Shown here: positions 17,998 to 26,331 of the stretch, one piece after another
Layout of the letters: each line of letters begins with the position of its first letter
Numbering within the stretch: position 1 is the first letter of the stretch
Assembly: GCA_044339595.1 (NCBI GenBank)
Contig: JBIIVF010000004.1
Coordinates: forward strand, 1 to 47,335
DNA: 47,335 nt
Direction of reading: 5' to 3'
DNA from: CAZTGZ01 sp044339595
Lineage (GTDB): Bacteria > Bacteroidota > Bacteroidia > NS11-12g > UBA9320
Program-made: the position numbers and the translations under genes
The notes under the pieces: generated by a model
The model's database searches: none
The model's input: only the letters and a program-made list of their open reading frames with translations
Told to the model about the DNA's origin: nothing

Positions 17998-20900
17998 ATG
18001 AAACCTGCATCCATCCTTTTTATTGCGATGTCGCTCCTGATTTTTTCGTCATGCAGCAACAAAAATGAAATCCATCTCACCAAAACCAATGCGCAAGACG
18101 AGGTGCCGGTATTGGGAAATTTCACCTTCACTTTTGATAAAAACCTCGCAGCGGACAGTCAATTGGGTCGATGGTTAAACGATGCCCCGATAGTCTTTAA
18201 ACCTGCCATTCCGGGTAAATTTAAGTGGAATCACGCCAATGAACTGATTTTTTCTCCGGCTGCAGAATTGAGACCTGCCACAGCTTATGAAGCGGTCATT
18301 GATAAGAAAATCGCCGGAAGCACAAGTTATACCCTTGGAAAATATGACCCCATCCGCTTTCATACCCCACATCTGACTTTTGCCCAAAACAGTGGCATGT
18401 GGGTAGCCAGAGAATCCGGTACCGCCGATATTGTCCCTGAAATAACCCTTCGTTTTAATTACCAAATCTTGCCTAAGGAAGTGGGCCATCGTTTGCGTCT
18501 GATGAATGGTAAAACAGAAATGGAAGTTCGGGTGATGAACGAAGAGGCCGCCGATTATGTAACCCTTCGAATCATGAATGTTAAGGTGGAAGACAAAGAC
18601 CTCAACCTGACGGTATTGTTAGAAAAAGGGCTCATTCCGGTGGGAGGTAAATCGGCTACCCAAGAAGCCTTGGAAGCGACCGTGTTGATCCCTTCCCCTT
18701 TTGCATTGAATATCGGTGAAACCATCGCCCATCATGATGGTACACAGGGAACCATCAAAATCTTGTGTAGTCAGCAGATTGCCGGCGGGCAAAATACAAA
18801 GGATTTTATCCGACTGGAGCCGCCTGTGCCTTTTGAAGTGCAAAATACAGATGAAGGCTTGCTTTTAAGCAGTGAATCGGTAGATGTAAGCACAGTGTAT
18901 AGCCTGATCATCAAAAAAGGACTCAAAGGAAGCGTAGGTGGAACTTTGAAGGAAGACTTTGAGGCATCCATCAGTTTTGGCCGTTTGGAACCATCTATCT
19001 CTTTCGCAGATCAGAATGGGGTTTACCTGAGCAGTGCCGGCAATAGAAATTTGGAAGTGCGCATCGTGAATGTGAAGGAAATTAAGGTGACCATCTCTAA
19101 AATATACGAAAACAACCTGCTCAGTGCCCGTAAACATGGTTATTACCGCGATTATTGGGAAGAGAACTACGATGAAACAACTTCAAGTGCCTATGCAGTA
19201 GATGATTACGAAAACACTTTCGCCGATGTAGTGTATGAAAAAACCATTGCGGTGGATCGTCTGCCAAAATATCGCAGCAGCCGTTTGTTTCACTTCAGCT
19301 TTCCGGATAACCTGCCTGAATTCAAAGGAATTTACCACGTTAAAATCTCGTCAACAGAAGAATACTATCTGAGCGATGCCAAATTTGTTTCTCTTTCCGA
19401 CATTGGACTCATCGCGCGACAAGGGCAAAAGAAGTTGTATGTTTTTACCTCCGGAATCAAGGATGCCAAACCGATGGCGAATGTGCAATTGACCGCATTT
19501 GGTTTGAACAATCAAAAAATTGGCAGTGCTTTAACCAATGGGGAAGGATATGCGGAGATTCCGCTTATAAAATCAGGGAGTCGCGGATTCATTCCGGCTA
19601 TGATTACCGCCCGCTCAGGGTCTGATTTTAACTATATGCCCATGAGCAGCACCCGCGTAGAAACATCGCGATTTGATGTAGGTGGTGTGAACCAAAATGC
19701 GAGCGGACTTCGTGCTTTTATCTATGGTGACCGCGATATTTATCGTCCCGGCGAGCAAGTCTATTTTAGTGCCGTATTGCGCGATGCCGGATGGAAAAGC
19801 CCGGGCAGCATTCCGGTGAAGGTGAAGATTTTACTTCCCGGTGGACAGGAATTCAAAACCATCAAAAAAGCCCTGAATGAGCAAGGAAGCATGGAGAGCA
19901 ACATCGTGCTATCTTCTGCGGCTGTCAGCGGTCGCTATAGCATTGAACTCTATACTTCAACCGATGTTTTATTGGCAAGCCGTGGATTTTTGGTCGAGGA
20001 ATTCATGCCTGATCGGATCAAGGTGCAGGCAAATTTGGATAAACCGGATTTCAGACCCGGTGAGAATGCTGAATTAAGCATATTTGCTGCCAATTATTTC
20101 GGTCCGCCTGCCGCCAACCGCAACTATGAAGTAGATTTTCAATTGAAGGAGAAAGAGTTTACTTCTGAGAAATATCCTGATTATCATTTCAGCCTCAATG
20201 ACCGCAATCATTATTATGAAAGTGTGGTGAGTGAGGGCGAAACCGATGAAAATGGCAAGGCTGCGGTGAGTTTGAAAATTGCGGAGTACTACAAAGACCG
20301 GGGCATCTTGCAGGCAGACTTTTTCACTACTGTTTTCGATGAAACCGGCAGACCGGTGAGTAGAGCCATCAGTGCGCCCGTATACACACAACAGGTTTTT
20401 TATGGCATCAAAGGCGATGGATATGGTTATTGTCCGCTGAATCAGGAGATGCAATTCAAGTTGATCGCTTTGAACAAAGATGATTTGCCCTATAAAAGCG
20501 CCAGGGCAAGGATATTGGTCATTAAACATGATTACAAAACGGTGGTGAGTAGTTATGGCTCTTATTTTCGATATGAATCTCAACGGGTTGACAAAACCAT
20601 GGTAGATAAAGAAGTGATGCTCGATGGCAACCGAAGTCATTTTTCCTATGTGCCGAGAAGTCCCGGAGATTATGAAGTACGCATCGCCCGGCCCGGTTCC
20701 GGGAATTATGTCTCCCAGCATTTTTATAGTTACGGATGGCATGGGAATTACGGTGGTTCGTTTGAAGTGAACCGTGAGGGGAATGTGGACATTTCGGCAG
20801 ATAAAAAATCGTATGAAACCGGTGAAAGGGCGCGTTTATTGTTCAAGGCCCCTTTCAATGGACGAATGTTGGTGACCGTTGAACAAAACGAGTTGATTTC

Positions 20901-23388
20901 TTATCATTACCTCGATGTGAAGGATCGCGCAGCCTCGATGGACCTTCCATTGAACGCCAAACATTTGCCCAATGTGTACGTAACGGCCACGTTAATAAAG
21001 CCGCATTCGCAGACAGAACTTCCGTTGACGGTAGCCCACGGGTTTAAATCTATAGGGGTAGAAGAAACGACCCGAAAAATGGCCGTAAGCATCATCGCTC
21101 CGGAAAAAATCAGAAGCAATACCCGGCAGAAAATCAAAGTGAAGGCACAGCCCGGTTCGATGATCACCTTATCCGCCGTGGATGAGGGCATTTTGCAAAT
21201 CACGCGGTATGAAACGCCCGATCCTTATGCCTATTTTTATGCCAAGCGCGCTTTGGAGATGACGGCTTTTGATGTGTACCCGTATTTGCTTCCGGAAATA
21301 AAAGGCATGAAAAGCAGCACCGGTGGCGATGGATATGACCTCAGCAAAAGGGTGAATCCGATGCCCAACAAACGGGTAAAGCTGGTGGCGTATTGGTCGG
21401 GAATGACCGATTCGAAAACAGGAGAATTAACGGCAGAGCTGAATATTCCTCAATTTTCAGGAGAAATCAGGTTGATGGCTGTGGCCTATAAGGATGAAAA
21501 ATTCGGACATGCTGATGCGGCCATGAAAGTAGCCGATCCCATGGTTATCAGCACCGGATTGCCGAGATTTATGAGCCCGGGCGATACGGTGTATGCCTCG
21601 GTTACATTGGCCAATACCACTGCAAAAGATGCATCGGCAAACCTGGAAATCCAATCCAATGGCATGGTGCGGTTGGCGGGTCCGGGTCCGGGGAAAGTGA
21701 CGGTCGCTTCCGGAAAAGAAAGTCGGATCATCGTCAAACTGGTGGCTGCACCCAATATCGGAACCGCAGCGATCATTGTAAAGGTGAGTGCTTTGGGAGA
21801 AGTGTTCACAGATAAAACAGATATCACTGTAAGGCCGGCCAGTTCATTGGTGAAAATCAGCGAATCCGGCACCTTGCAAGAAAGGAAAAAATGGTCCGCC
21901 TCATCAGGGACTGCCTTCATAGCCGGATCTGAGAAGAGAAGTCTGATCGTGAGCCGAAATCCGGTTTTGCCGCTGGCAGAGCACCTTAAATATCTGGTTC
22001 AATATCCTTATGGATGCACCGAGCAGGTCATTTCAGCGGCTTTTCCTCAGTTGTATTATGGCGATCTGGCCGATATGGTGAAGGCAGATGAAAATGGAAA
22101 ATCTTTTGCCAACCACCATGTGCTCGAAGCCATCCGTACCATTAAAATGCGACAGTTATACAGCGGTGGATTGGTTCTGTGGGAAGGACAAGGGGAAGAA
22201 AACTGGTGGGCCAGTGCTTATGGAGCCCATTTTTTATTGGAAGCCCAAAAAGCAGGATTTGAAGTGGAGCAATCCCTTATTAATTCATTGCTTACCTATC
22301 TTTCAGGTAAGGTAAAACAGCGTGAAATGGTCGATTATCGATACAACCGAACCGAAAACAAGCGCATTGCACCCAAAACCATGGCGTATAGCTTGTTTGT
22401 GTTGTCGATGTCAGGAAACCCGGATGTTTCAACCATGAATTATTACAAGCAACATCCCGGTGATCTGGCCCTCGACAGCCGATATTTGCTCGCTGCTGCC
22501 TATGCCCTTTCCGGAGATCGGGAGAAATACAGACAGATTTTGCCCGCTGCCTTTAGTGGTGAAGTAGCGCAAACAGAAGGGGGTGGAAGCTATTCTTCTG
22601 CTATCAGAGATGAGGCACTGGCGTTGTATGTTTTGGTTTCGGTAGATCCCGGTCATGCGCAGATTGGCAACATGGCCGCGCATTTATCATCCTCCCTGAA
22701 GAAAAATAGTTACCTGAATACACAAGAGAGAACCTTCGCCTTGCTGAGCCTGGGAAAATTAGCCCGCAGATCGGCAGAATCCAACGCCACGGCTGAAGTG
22801 AGCATAGCAGGTAAATCCATCGGGGTGGTGAAAGACAAACCGATAAAATTCACGCACGCGCAATTAAAGGATGGAGTTCCTGAAATTTCAGCATCCGGCG
22901 GAGCGATGTATTACTTCTATCAAACCGAAGGCATTGCCAAGGGGGCGGTGAAAGAAACCGATCAATTTGTAAAAGTTCGCAGATCCTATCTCGACCGTTA
23001 TGGAAGGCCCATTTCCGGCAATACTTTCAAGAGCAATGATTTGATTGTGATCAAGATTACGCTGGAAAACGCCTTCGATCGCACCATCGAACAAATGGTG
23101 ATTACCGATTTATTACCGGCAGGATTTGAGATTGAGAACTCCAGGATTAAGAGTATTCCCGGCATGCAATGGATTGAAGGAGAAAGCACCCCAACGCATA
23201 CCGATATTCGGGATGATCGGATAAACTTTTTTACCGATTTGGGTAAAGGAATACAAACGTATTACTATGCTGTGAGAGCAGTGACACCCGGCTATTACAA
23301 AACCGGACCGGTGTCTGCCGATGCCATGTATCAGGGAGAAATTCACAGTTATAATGGCGCGGGATACATAAGGGTTACTGAGCAATGA
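17998..23388 (+). CDS. yfhM: bacterial alpha-2-macroglobulin, lipoprotein, thioester-containing
   Basis: 1796 aa from the ATG at 17998, which begins a lipoprotein signal peptide (lipobox FSSC, Cys19); the frame is open 57 codons upstream without features. The protein has MG-type domains through the first ~1100 residues, including DRDIYRPGEQVYF (MG2/MG3-like). The thioester motif PYGCTEQ (Cys1340) is intact, the following helical region carries GGLVLWEGQGEENWWAS (TED domain), and a C-terminal DLLPAGFEIEN receptor-like domain closes it. These proteins trap proteases covalently at the cell envelope and are thought to protect cells when peptidoglycan is breached, which fits the adjacent pbpC. Confidence 0.95.
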   Translation: MKPASILFIAMSLLIFSSCSNKNEIHLTKTNAQDEVPVLGNFTFTFDKNLAADSQLGRWLNDAPIVFKPAIPGKFKWNHANELIFSPAAELRPATAYEAVIDKKIAGSTSYTLGKYDPIRFHTPHLTFAQNSGMWVARESGTADIVPEITLRFNYQILPKEVGHRLRLMNGKTEMEVRVMNEEAADYVTLRIMNVKVEDKDLNLTVLLEKGLIPVGGKSATQEALEATVLIPSPFALNIGETIAHHDGTQGTIKILCSQQIAGGQNTKDFIRLEPPVPFEVQNTDEGLLLSSESVDVSTVYSLIIKKGLKGSVGGTLKEDFEASISFGRLEPSISFADQNGVYLSSAGNRNLEVRIVNVKEIKVTISKIYENNLLSARKHGYYRDYWEENYDETTSSAYAVDDYENTFADVVYEKTIAVDRLPKYRSSRLFHFSFPDNLPEFKGIYHVKISSTEEYYLSDAKFVSLSDIGLIARQGQKKLYVFTSGIKDAKPMANVQLTAFGLNNQKIGSALTNGEGYAEIPLIKSGSRGFIPAMITARSGSDFNYMPMSSTRVETSRFDVGGVNQNASGLRAFIYGDRDIYRPGEQVYFSAVLRDAGWKSPGSIPVKVKILLPGGQEFKTIKKALNEQGSMESNIVLSSAAVSGRYSIELYTSTDVLLASRGFLVEEFMPDRIKVQANLDKPDFRPGENAELSIFAANYFGPPAANRNYEVDFQLKEKEFTSEKYPDYHFSLNDRNHYYESVVSEGETDENGKAAVSLKIAEYYKDRGILQADFFTTVFDETGRPVSRAISAPVYTQQVFYGIKGDGYGYCPLNQEMQFKLIALNKDDLPYKSARARILVIKHDYKTVVSSYGSYFRYESQRVDKTMVDKEVMLDGNRSHFSYVPRSPGDYEVRIARPGSGNYVSQHFYSYGWHGNYGGSFEVNREGNVDISADKKSYETGERARLLFKAPFNGRMLVTVEQNELISYHYLDVKDRAASMDLPLNAKHLPNVYVTATLIKPHSQTELPLTVAHGFKSIGVEETTRKMAVSIIAPEKIRSNTRQKIKVKAQPGSMITLSAVDEGILQITRYETPDPYAYFYAKRALEMTAFDVYPYLLPEIKGMKSSTGGDGYDLSKRVNPMPNKRVKLVAYWSGMTDSKTGELTAELNIPQFSGEIRLMAVAYKDEKFGHADAAMKVADPMVISTGLPRFMSPGDTVYASVTLANTTAKDASANLEIQSNGMVRLAGPGPGKVTVASGKESRIIVKLVAAPNIGTAAIIVKVSALGEVFTDKTDITVRPASSLVKISESGTLQERKKWSASSGTAFIAGSEKRSLIVSRNPVLPLAEHLKYLVQYPYGCTEQVISAAFPQLYYGDLADMVKADENGKSFANHHVLEAIRTIKMRQLYSGGLVLWEGQGEENWWASAYGAHFLLEAQKAGFEVEQSLINSLLTYLSGKVKQREMVDYRYNRTENKRIAPKTMAYSLFVLSMSGNPDVSTMNYYKQHPGDLALDSRYLLAAAYALSGDREKYRQILPAAFSGEVAQTEGGGSYSSAIRDEALALYVLVSVDPGHAQIGNMAAHLSSSLKKNSYLNTQERTFALLSLGKLARRSAESNATAEVSIAGKSIGVVKDKPIKFTHAQLKDGVPEISASGGAMYYFYQTEGIAKGAVKETDQFVKVRRSYLDRYGRPISGNTFKSNDLIVIKITLENAFDRTIEQMVITDLLPAGFEIENSRIKSIPGMQWIEGESTPTHTDIRDDRINFFTDLGKGIQTYYYAVRAVTPGYYKTGPVSADAMYQGEIHSYNGAGYIRVTEQ

Positions 23389-23584
23389 AGGAAGATATGT
23401 GAGATAAATTCAATAAACATGCGTTGCTAGCTGTCTGAACCAAGATTCTAAGGATTCAAAGATTACCAAGATTTATGATGGTAATGGAGCGCCTTAGGAA
23501 TGAATTCAGTGTCAATTTCTGAGTTCTAGACAATATCGGTTTAAATGATTATCCGCTTTCTTACCTAAATCTTGGTTCCCTATT

Positions 23585-23755
23585 GTTCGGCGTAGTCTCT
23601 GACTACGTCGGGGTGTTACATAGTTTTTAACTATGCTAGCAGGATTAGGAATGGAGATTAATTCAGAAAAAGTTGATGGATTCGAGATTTAAAAGGAGTA
23701 GTGCACCATTCAGAGAATGAATGACACTCCGACGTAGTCAGAGACTACGCCGAAC
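23585..23755. mobile_element. 171-bp element with 27-bp perfect terminal inverted repeats (MITE-like)
   Basis: The left end (23585-23611, core CGTAGTCTCTGACTACG) is exactly reverse-complemented at 23729-23755. Similarity extends imperfectly about 8 bp inward. Each arm is itself nearly palindromic, and the interior has a small palindrome CATAGTTTTTAACTATG at 23619-23635. There is no ORF. It lies in the 460-bp gap after the macroglobulin gene; the rest of that gap (23389-23849) has fragments of the TCTGAACCAAGATT repeat (near 23437) but no gene. Confidence 0.6.
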
Positions 23756-23849
23756 GCTGGGCAAATGAGCAGGAATAATTTGCCTATTTGGAGTTGAAAT
23801 CAGCGTAAATTATGTTTTTTATTATTTTCGCATAACCTAACCTCCCATT

Positions 23850-24554
23850 ATGTTATACCTTAAGAAAATTTCGTATCTATTATGGCTATTCCCACTTTTG
23901 CAAAGCTGTGTCGTTAGCAATCAATTGTTTTACAACCAGGGCCATCCAACCGGAAAAGGTAAAATACATGGTTATGCCGGCCTTGGTACCGGGTTAACGC
24001 CCAAGATTGACTCAATAAACAATCGTGGAAAGATTTTCTTCAGCGAAAGTATGAAGACGGCACCTGTTGCAGCATTGGGTATGCAAGGCGGCATAGGTCC
24101 TAAAGCCGATTTTCGGGCTTCTCTCCATTTGCCTTATATCTTTGGAGGCGTCGGCCTTAAACTGGGGGTTCAAAGAAGTTTTTTTGACTCTTCCTCCTTT
24201 TTTAACATGGCACCCGGAGTGGATTTGGGATTCGTTTTTTCAAAGGATTCGATTACATTCCTCAAGTCTACGAGTGCGATTGATAAGACGGTGAATCACT
24301 CCGCAAATGCTGATTTTTTTATCCCTTTGTCATTTCGAATCAATCCGACGACCTATTTCATTTTAACGCCGAGATACAGCATTACCGGTTTTAACATCCG
24401 GCATAATCAATTTGGCACCCATGGTTACAGTTACAAACTATACATGCCCATTCTAACTGCAGGGTTAAAGACCGAAAAAATTTACATAGAAGCTTCTGCT
24501 TTAAAATATCTCGAGCATTATATCCCGCAATTCGGTATTGCGTATTGTTTTTGA
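23850..24554 (+). CDS. predicted lipoprotein with beta-barrel-like body
   Basis: 234 aa. It has a signal peptide with lipobox LQSC (Cys20), then alternating hydrophobic/polar strands rich in Gly and aromatics, for example GKGKIHGYAGLGTGL, GGVGLKLGVQRSFF and TYFILTPRYSITGF, and a C-terminal aromatic residue (YCF). This is what an outer-membrane barrel protein looks like, but no family is recognised. It is a single-gene unit between a repeat-rich gap and the formate dehydrogenase operon. Function unknown. Confidence 0.65.
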   Translation: MLYLKKISYLLWLFPLLQSCVVSNQLFYNQGHPTGKGKIHGYAGLGTGLTPKIDSINNRGKIFFSESMKTAPVAALGMQGGIGPKADFRASLHLPYIFGGVGLKLGVQRSFFDSSSFFNMAPGVDLGFVFSKDSITFLKSTSAIDKTVNHSANADFFIPLSFRINPTTYFILTPRYSITGFNIRHNQFGTHGYSYKLYMPILTAGLKTEKIYIEASALKYLEHYIPQFGIAYCF

Positions 24555-24643
24555 TCTGATGAAGGCTTGGCTGTTCTATATTCAGAATGATTTTCGAGTG
24601 GAGCGAACCGCTATCTGACTGAATCAATTTCAAACATTTTCCG

Positions 24644-24651
24644 TATGTTTG
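24644..24651 (+). promoter_or_regulatory. -7 element for the formate dehydrogenase operon
   Basis: TATGTTTG matches TAnnTTTG, 21 bp before the ATG at 24673. This supports that start and a short leader. Confidence 0.5.
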
Positions 24652-24672
24652 AATGAATATTAAACCATCGAT

Positions 24673-26331
24673 ATGCCTAAAAATCTGAGTGCGTTATCCG
24701 GTCGAAAAGGCCTGCAAGAGAACCTATTCGAAGAGCTCGGCATGGCAGCCCGTAAAACCGGCACCCCTGATCATGAAACCATGGAGCAATTGCACCGTGA
24801 ATTTCTCTTTGGGAAAGCCAATATATATGGAACTGTTTCCTTTTATGATTTCCTTAAACCTGAAAATCAGGGCAAGAAAATTTATGTGTGCAATGGCTCT
24901 TCATGCATGACTGCCGGTACACAGGATGCAGTCAAACATAAACTATCGGCCCATTTTGAAGCCAATGAGATCGGAGAAATGTGCTGTTTGGGGCGCTGCC
25001 ATGAAAACAGTGCGTTTTTTTACGACGGACATAATTATTCAGGCAGTAGCATTGATGAAATAAAAAAAATTACGGAGGACCAAGCCATCCTCAAAGACCG
25101 GTATCATGTGGGTGCAACCGGAAGTCCGATTTTAACCATGCCCTACCCGGAGGTTGCCGCCTATTACCAAATATTTCAATATGCGCTGCGTCAATCACCC
25201 GAAACATGGCTCGAAGAATTGCGAATTTCAGGACTAAGAGGTCGCGGTGGAGCAGGGTTTTCTATGGCGTTCAAGCTCAAATCTTGTAGAGAAAGCATAT
25301 CGGATGTGAAGTATATCGTGTGCAACGCCGATGAAGGAGATCCGGGTGCTTACAGCGACCGATACATCATGGAAGAAAGGCCTCATGCCCTCTTGATGGG
25401 GATGATGCTGGCCGGCTACATGGCAGGAGCGGAATGGGGCGTATTGTATATCAGGGCTGAATATCCCGAAAGCATTTCCATCATTACCGAAGCCATCGAA
25501 CACCTTCGTATGGAGAAACTCATTGGGCAAAACATCGCCGGCAGCGGATTTAATTTCGATTTCAAAGTCATCAGCGCACAAGGTGCTTATATCTGTGGTG
25601 AGGAAACAGCCTTGCTGTCATCCATCGAAGGACAAAGACCGGAAGTGCGGGTTCGTCCTCCGTATCCTACCCAGCAAGGATTATTCAACAAACCCACTGC
25701 GGTGAACAATGTCGAAACGTTGGCCAATTTGCCCTTTATCATACAAAATGGTGGCAGTGCTTATGCCGCCATCGGAACCGAAAAATCAACAGGAACCAAG
25801 CTCATCAGTCTGGATGGATTTTTCAACAGACCGGGCATTTATGAGGCTGACATGGGAACCCCTTTGCGCACAGTAATTGATGAATTGGGTGGTGGATTCA
25901 GGTTGCCGGTAAAGGCAATGCATATCGGGGGGCCGCTGGGTGGATTGGTTCCGGTGAGAAAAATCGACCAACTGACCCTGGACTTTGATTCTTTTGCCGC
26001 CAATGGATTTTTGCTTGGACATGCCTCTGTGGTTTGTATTCCGCAGGATTATCCATTGATAGATTACATTGAACATCTTTTCAGGTTTACTGCCCATGAG
26101 AGTTGTGGCAAATGTTTCCCTTGTCGTTTAGGCTCCACCAGAGGATATGAAATGATAGACAAAGCCAGAAAATCGGACTATAAAATGGATCGAACCCTGA
26201 TGAACGATTTGTTAGAAACCCTTGAAACCGGATCTTTGTGTGCATTGGGTGGAGGTCTGCCCTTACCTGTGAAGAATGCCCTTAAATATTTCAAAGAAGA
26301 ACTCGACCCTTATTTTTCTGAGCCGTCATGA
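24673..26331 (+). CDS. NAD-dependent formate dehydrogenase, diaphorase subunit (NuoE-NuoF fusion)
   Basis: 552 aa. Residues ~15-145 are a NuoE-like thioredoxin-fold [2Fe-2S] domain (Cys73, Cys78, Cys105, Cys109 in CNGSSC and CCLGRC). Residues ~150-545 are a NuoF-like FMN/NADH domain with GLRGRGGAGF (FMN), NADEGDPGAYSDR, GAYICGEETALL and a [4Fe-4S] site (ESCGKCFPCRLG plus Cys in GSLCALGG). It would pass electrons from the catalytic subunit to NAD. The stop overlaps the start of the next gene (ATGA, 26328-26331), so the two are co-translated. Separate FdsG and FdsB proteins carry these functions elsewhere; here they are fused. NuoEF-like subunits also serve NAD-reducing hydrogenases, but the partner gene settles the role. 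Confidence 0.88.
   Translation: MPKNLSALSGRKGLQENLFEELGMAARKTGTPDHETMEQLHREFLFGKANIYGTVSFYDFLKPENQGKKIYVCNGSSCMTAGTQDAVKHKLSAHFEANEIGEMCCLGRCHENSAFFYDGHNYSGSSIDEIKKITEDQAILKDRYHVGATGSPILTMPYPEVAAYYQIFQYALRQSPETWLEELRISGLRGRGGAGFSMAFKLKSCRESISDVKYIVCNADEGDPGAYSDRYIMEERPHALLMGMMLAGYMAGAEWGVLYIRAEYPESISIITEAIEHLRMEKLIGQNIAGSGFNFDFKVISAQGAYICGEETALLSSIEGQRPEVRVRPPYPTQQGLFNKPTAVNNVETLANLPFIIQNGGSAYAAIGTEKSTGTKLISLDGFFNRPGIYEADMGTPLRTVIDELGGGFRLPVKAMHIGGPLGGLVPVRKIDQLTLDFDSFAANGFLLGHASVVCIPQDYPLIDYIEHLFRFTAHESCGKCFPCRLGSTRGYEMIDKARKSDYKMDRTLMNDLLETLETGSLCALGGGLPLPVKNALKYFKEELDPYFSEPS

Noticed and set aside
20074..20742. A 222-aa minus-strand frame inside the alpha-2-macroglobulin gene
   Set aside because: It is antisense to a well-conserved coding region and shows no domain or promoter.
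23433..23475. A promoter or riboswitch in the gap after the macroglobulin gene
   Set aside because: The sequence is a diverged copy of the TCTGAACCAAGATT dispersed repeat, with no aptamer-like conserved core.
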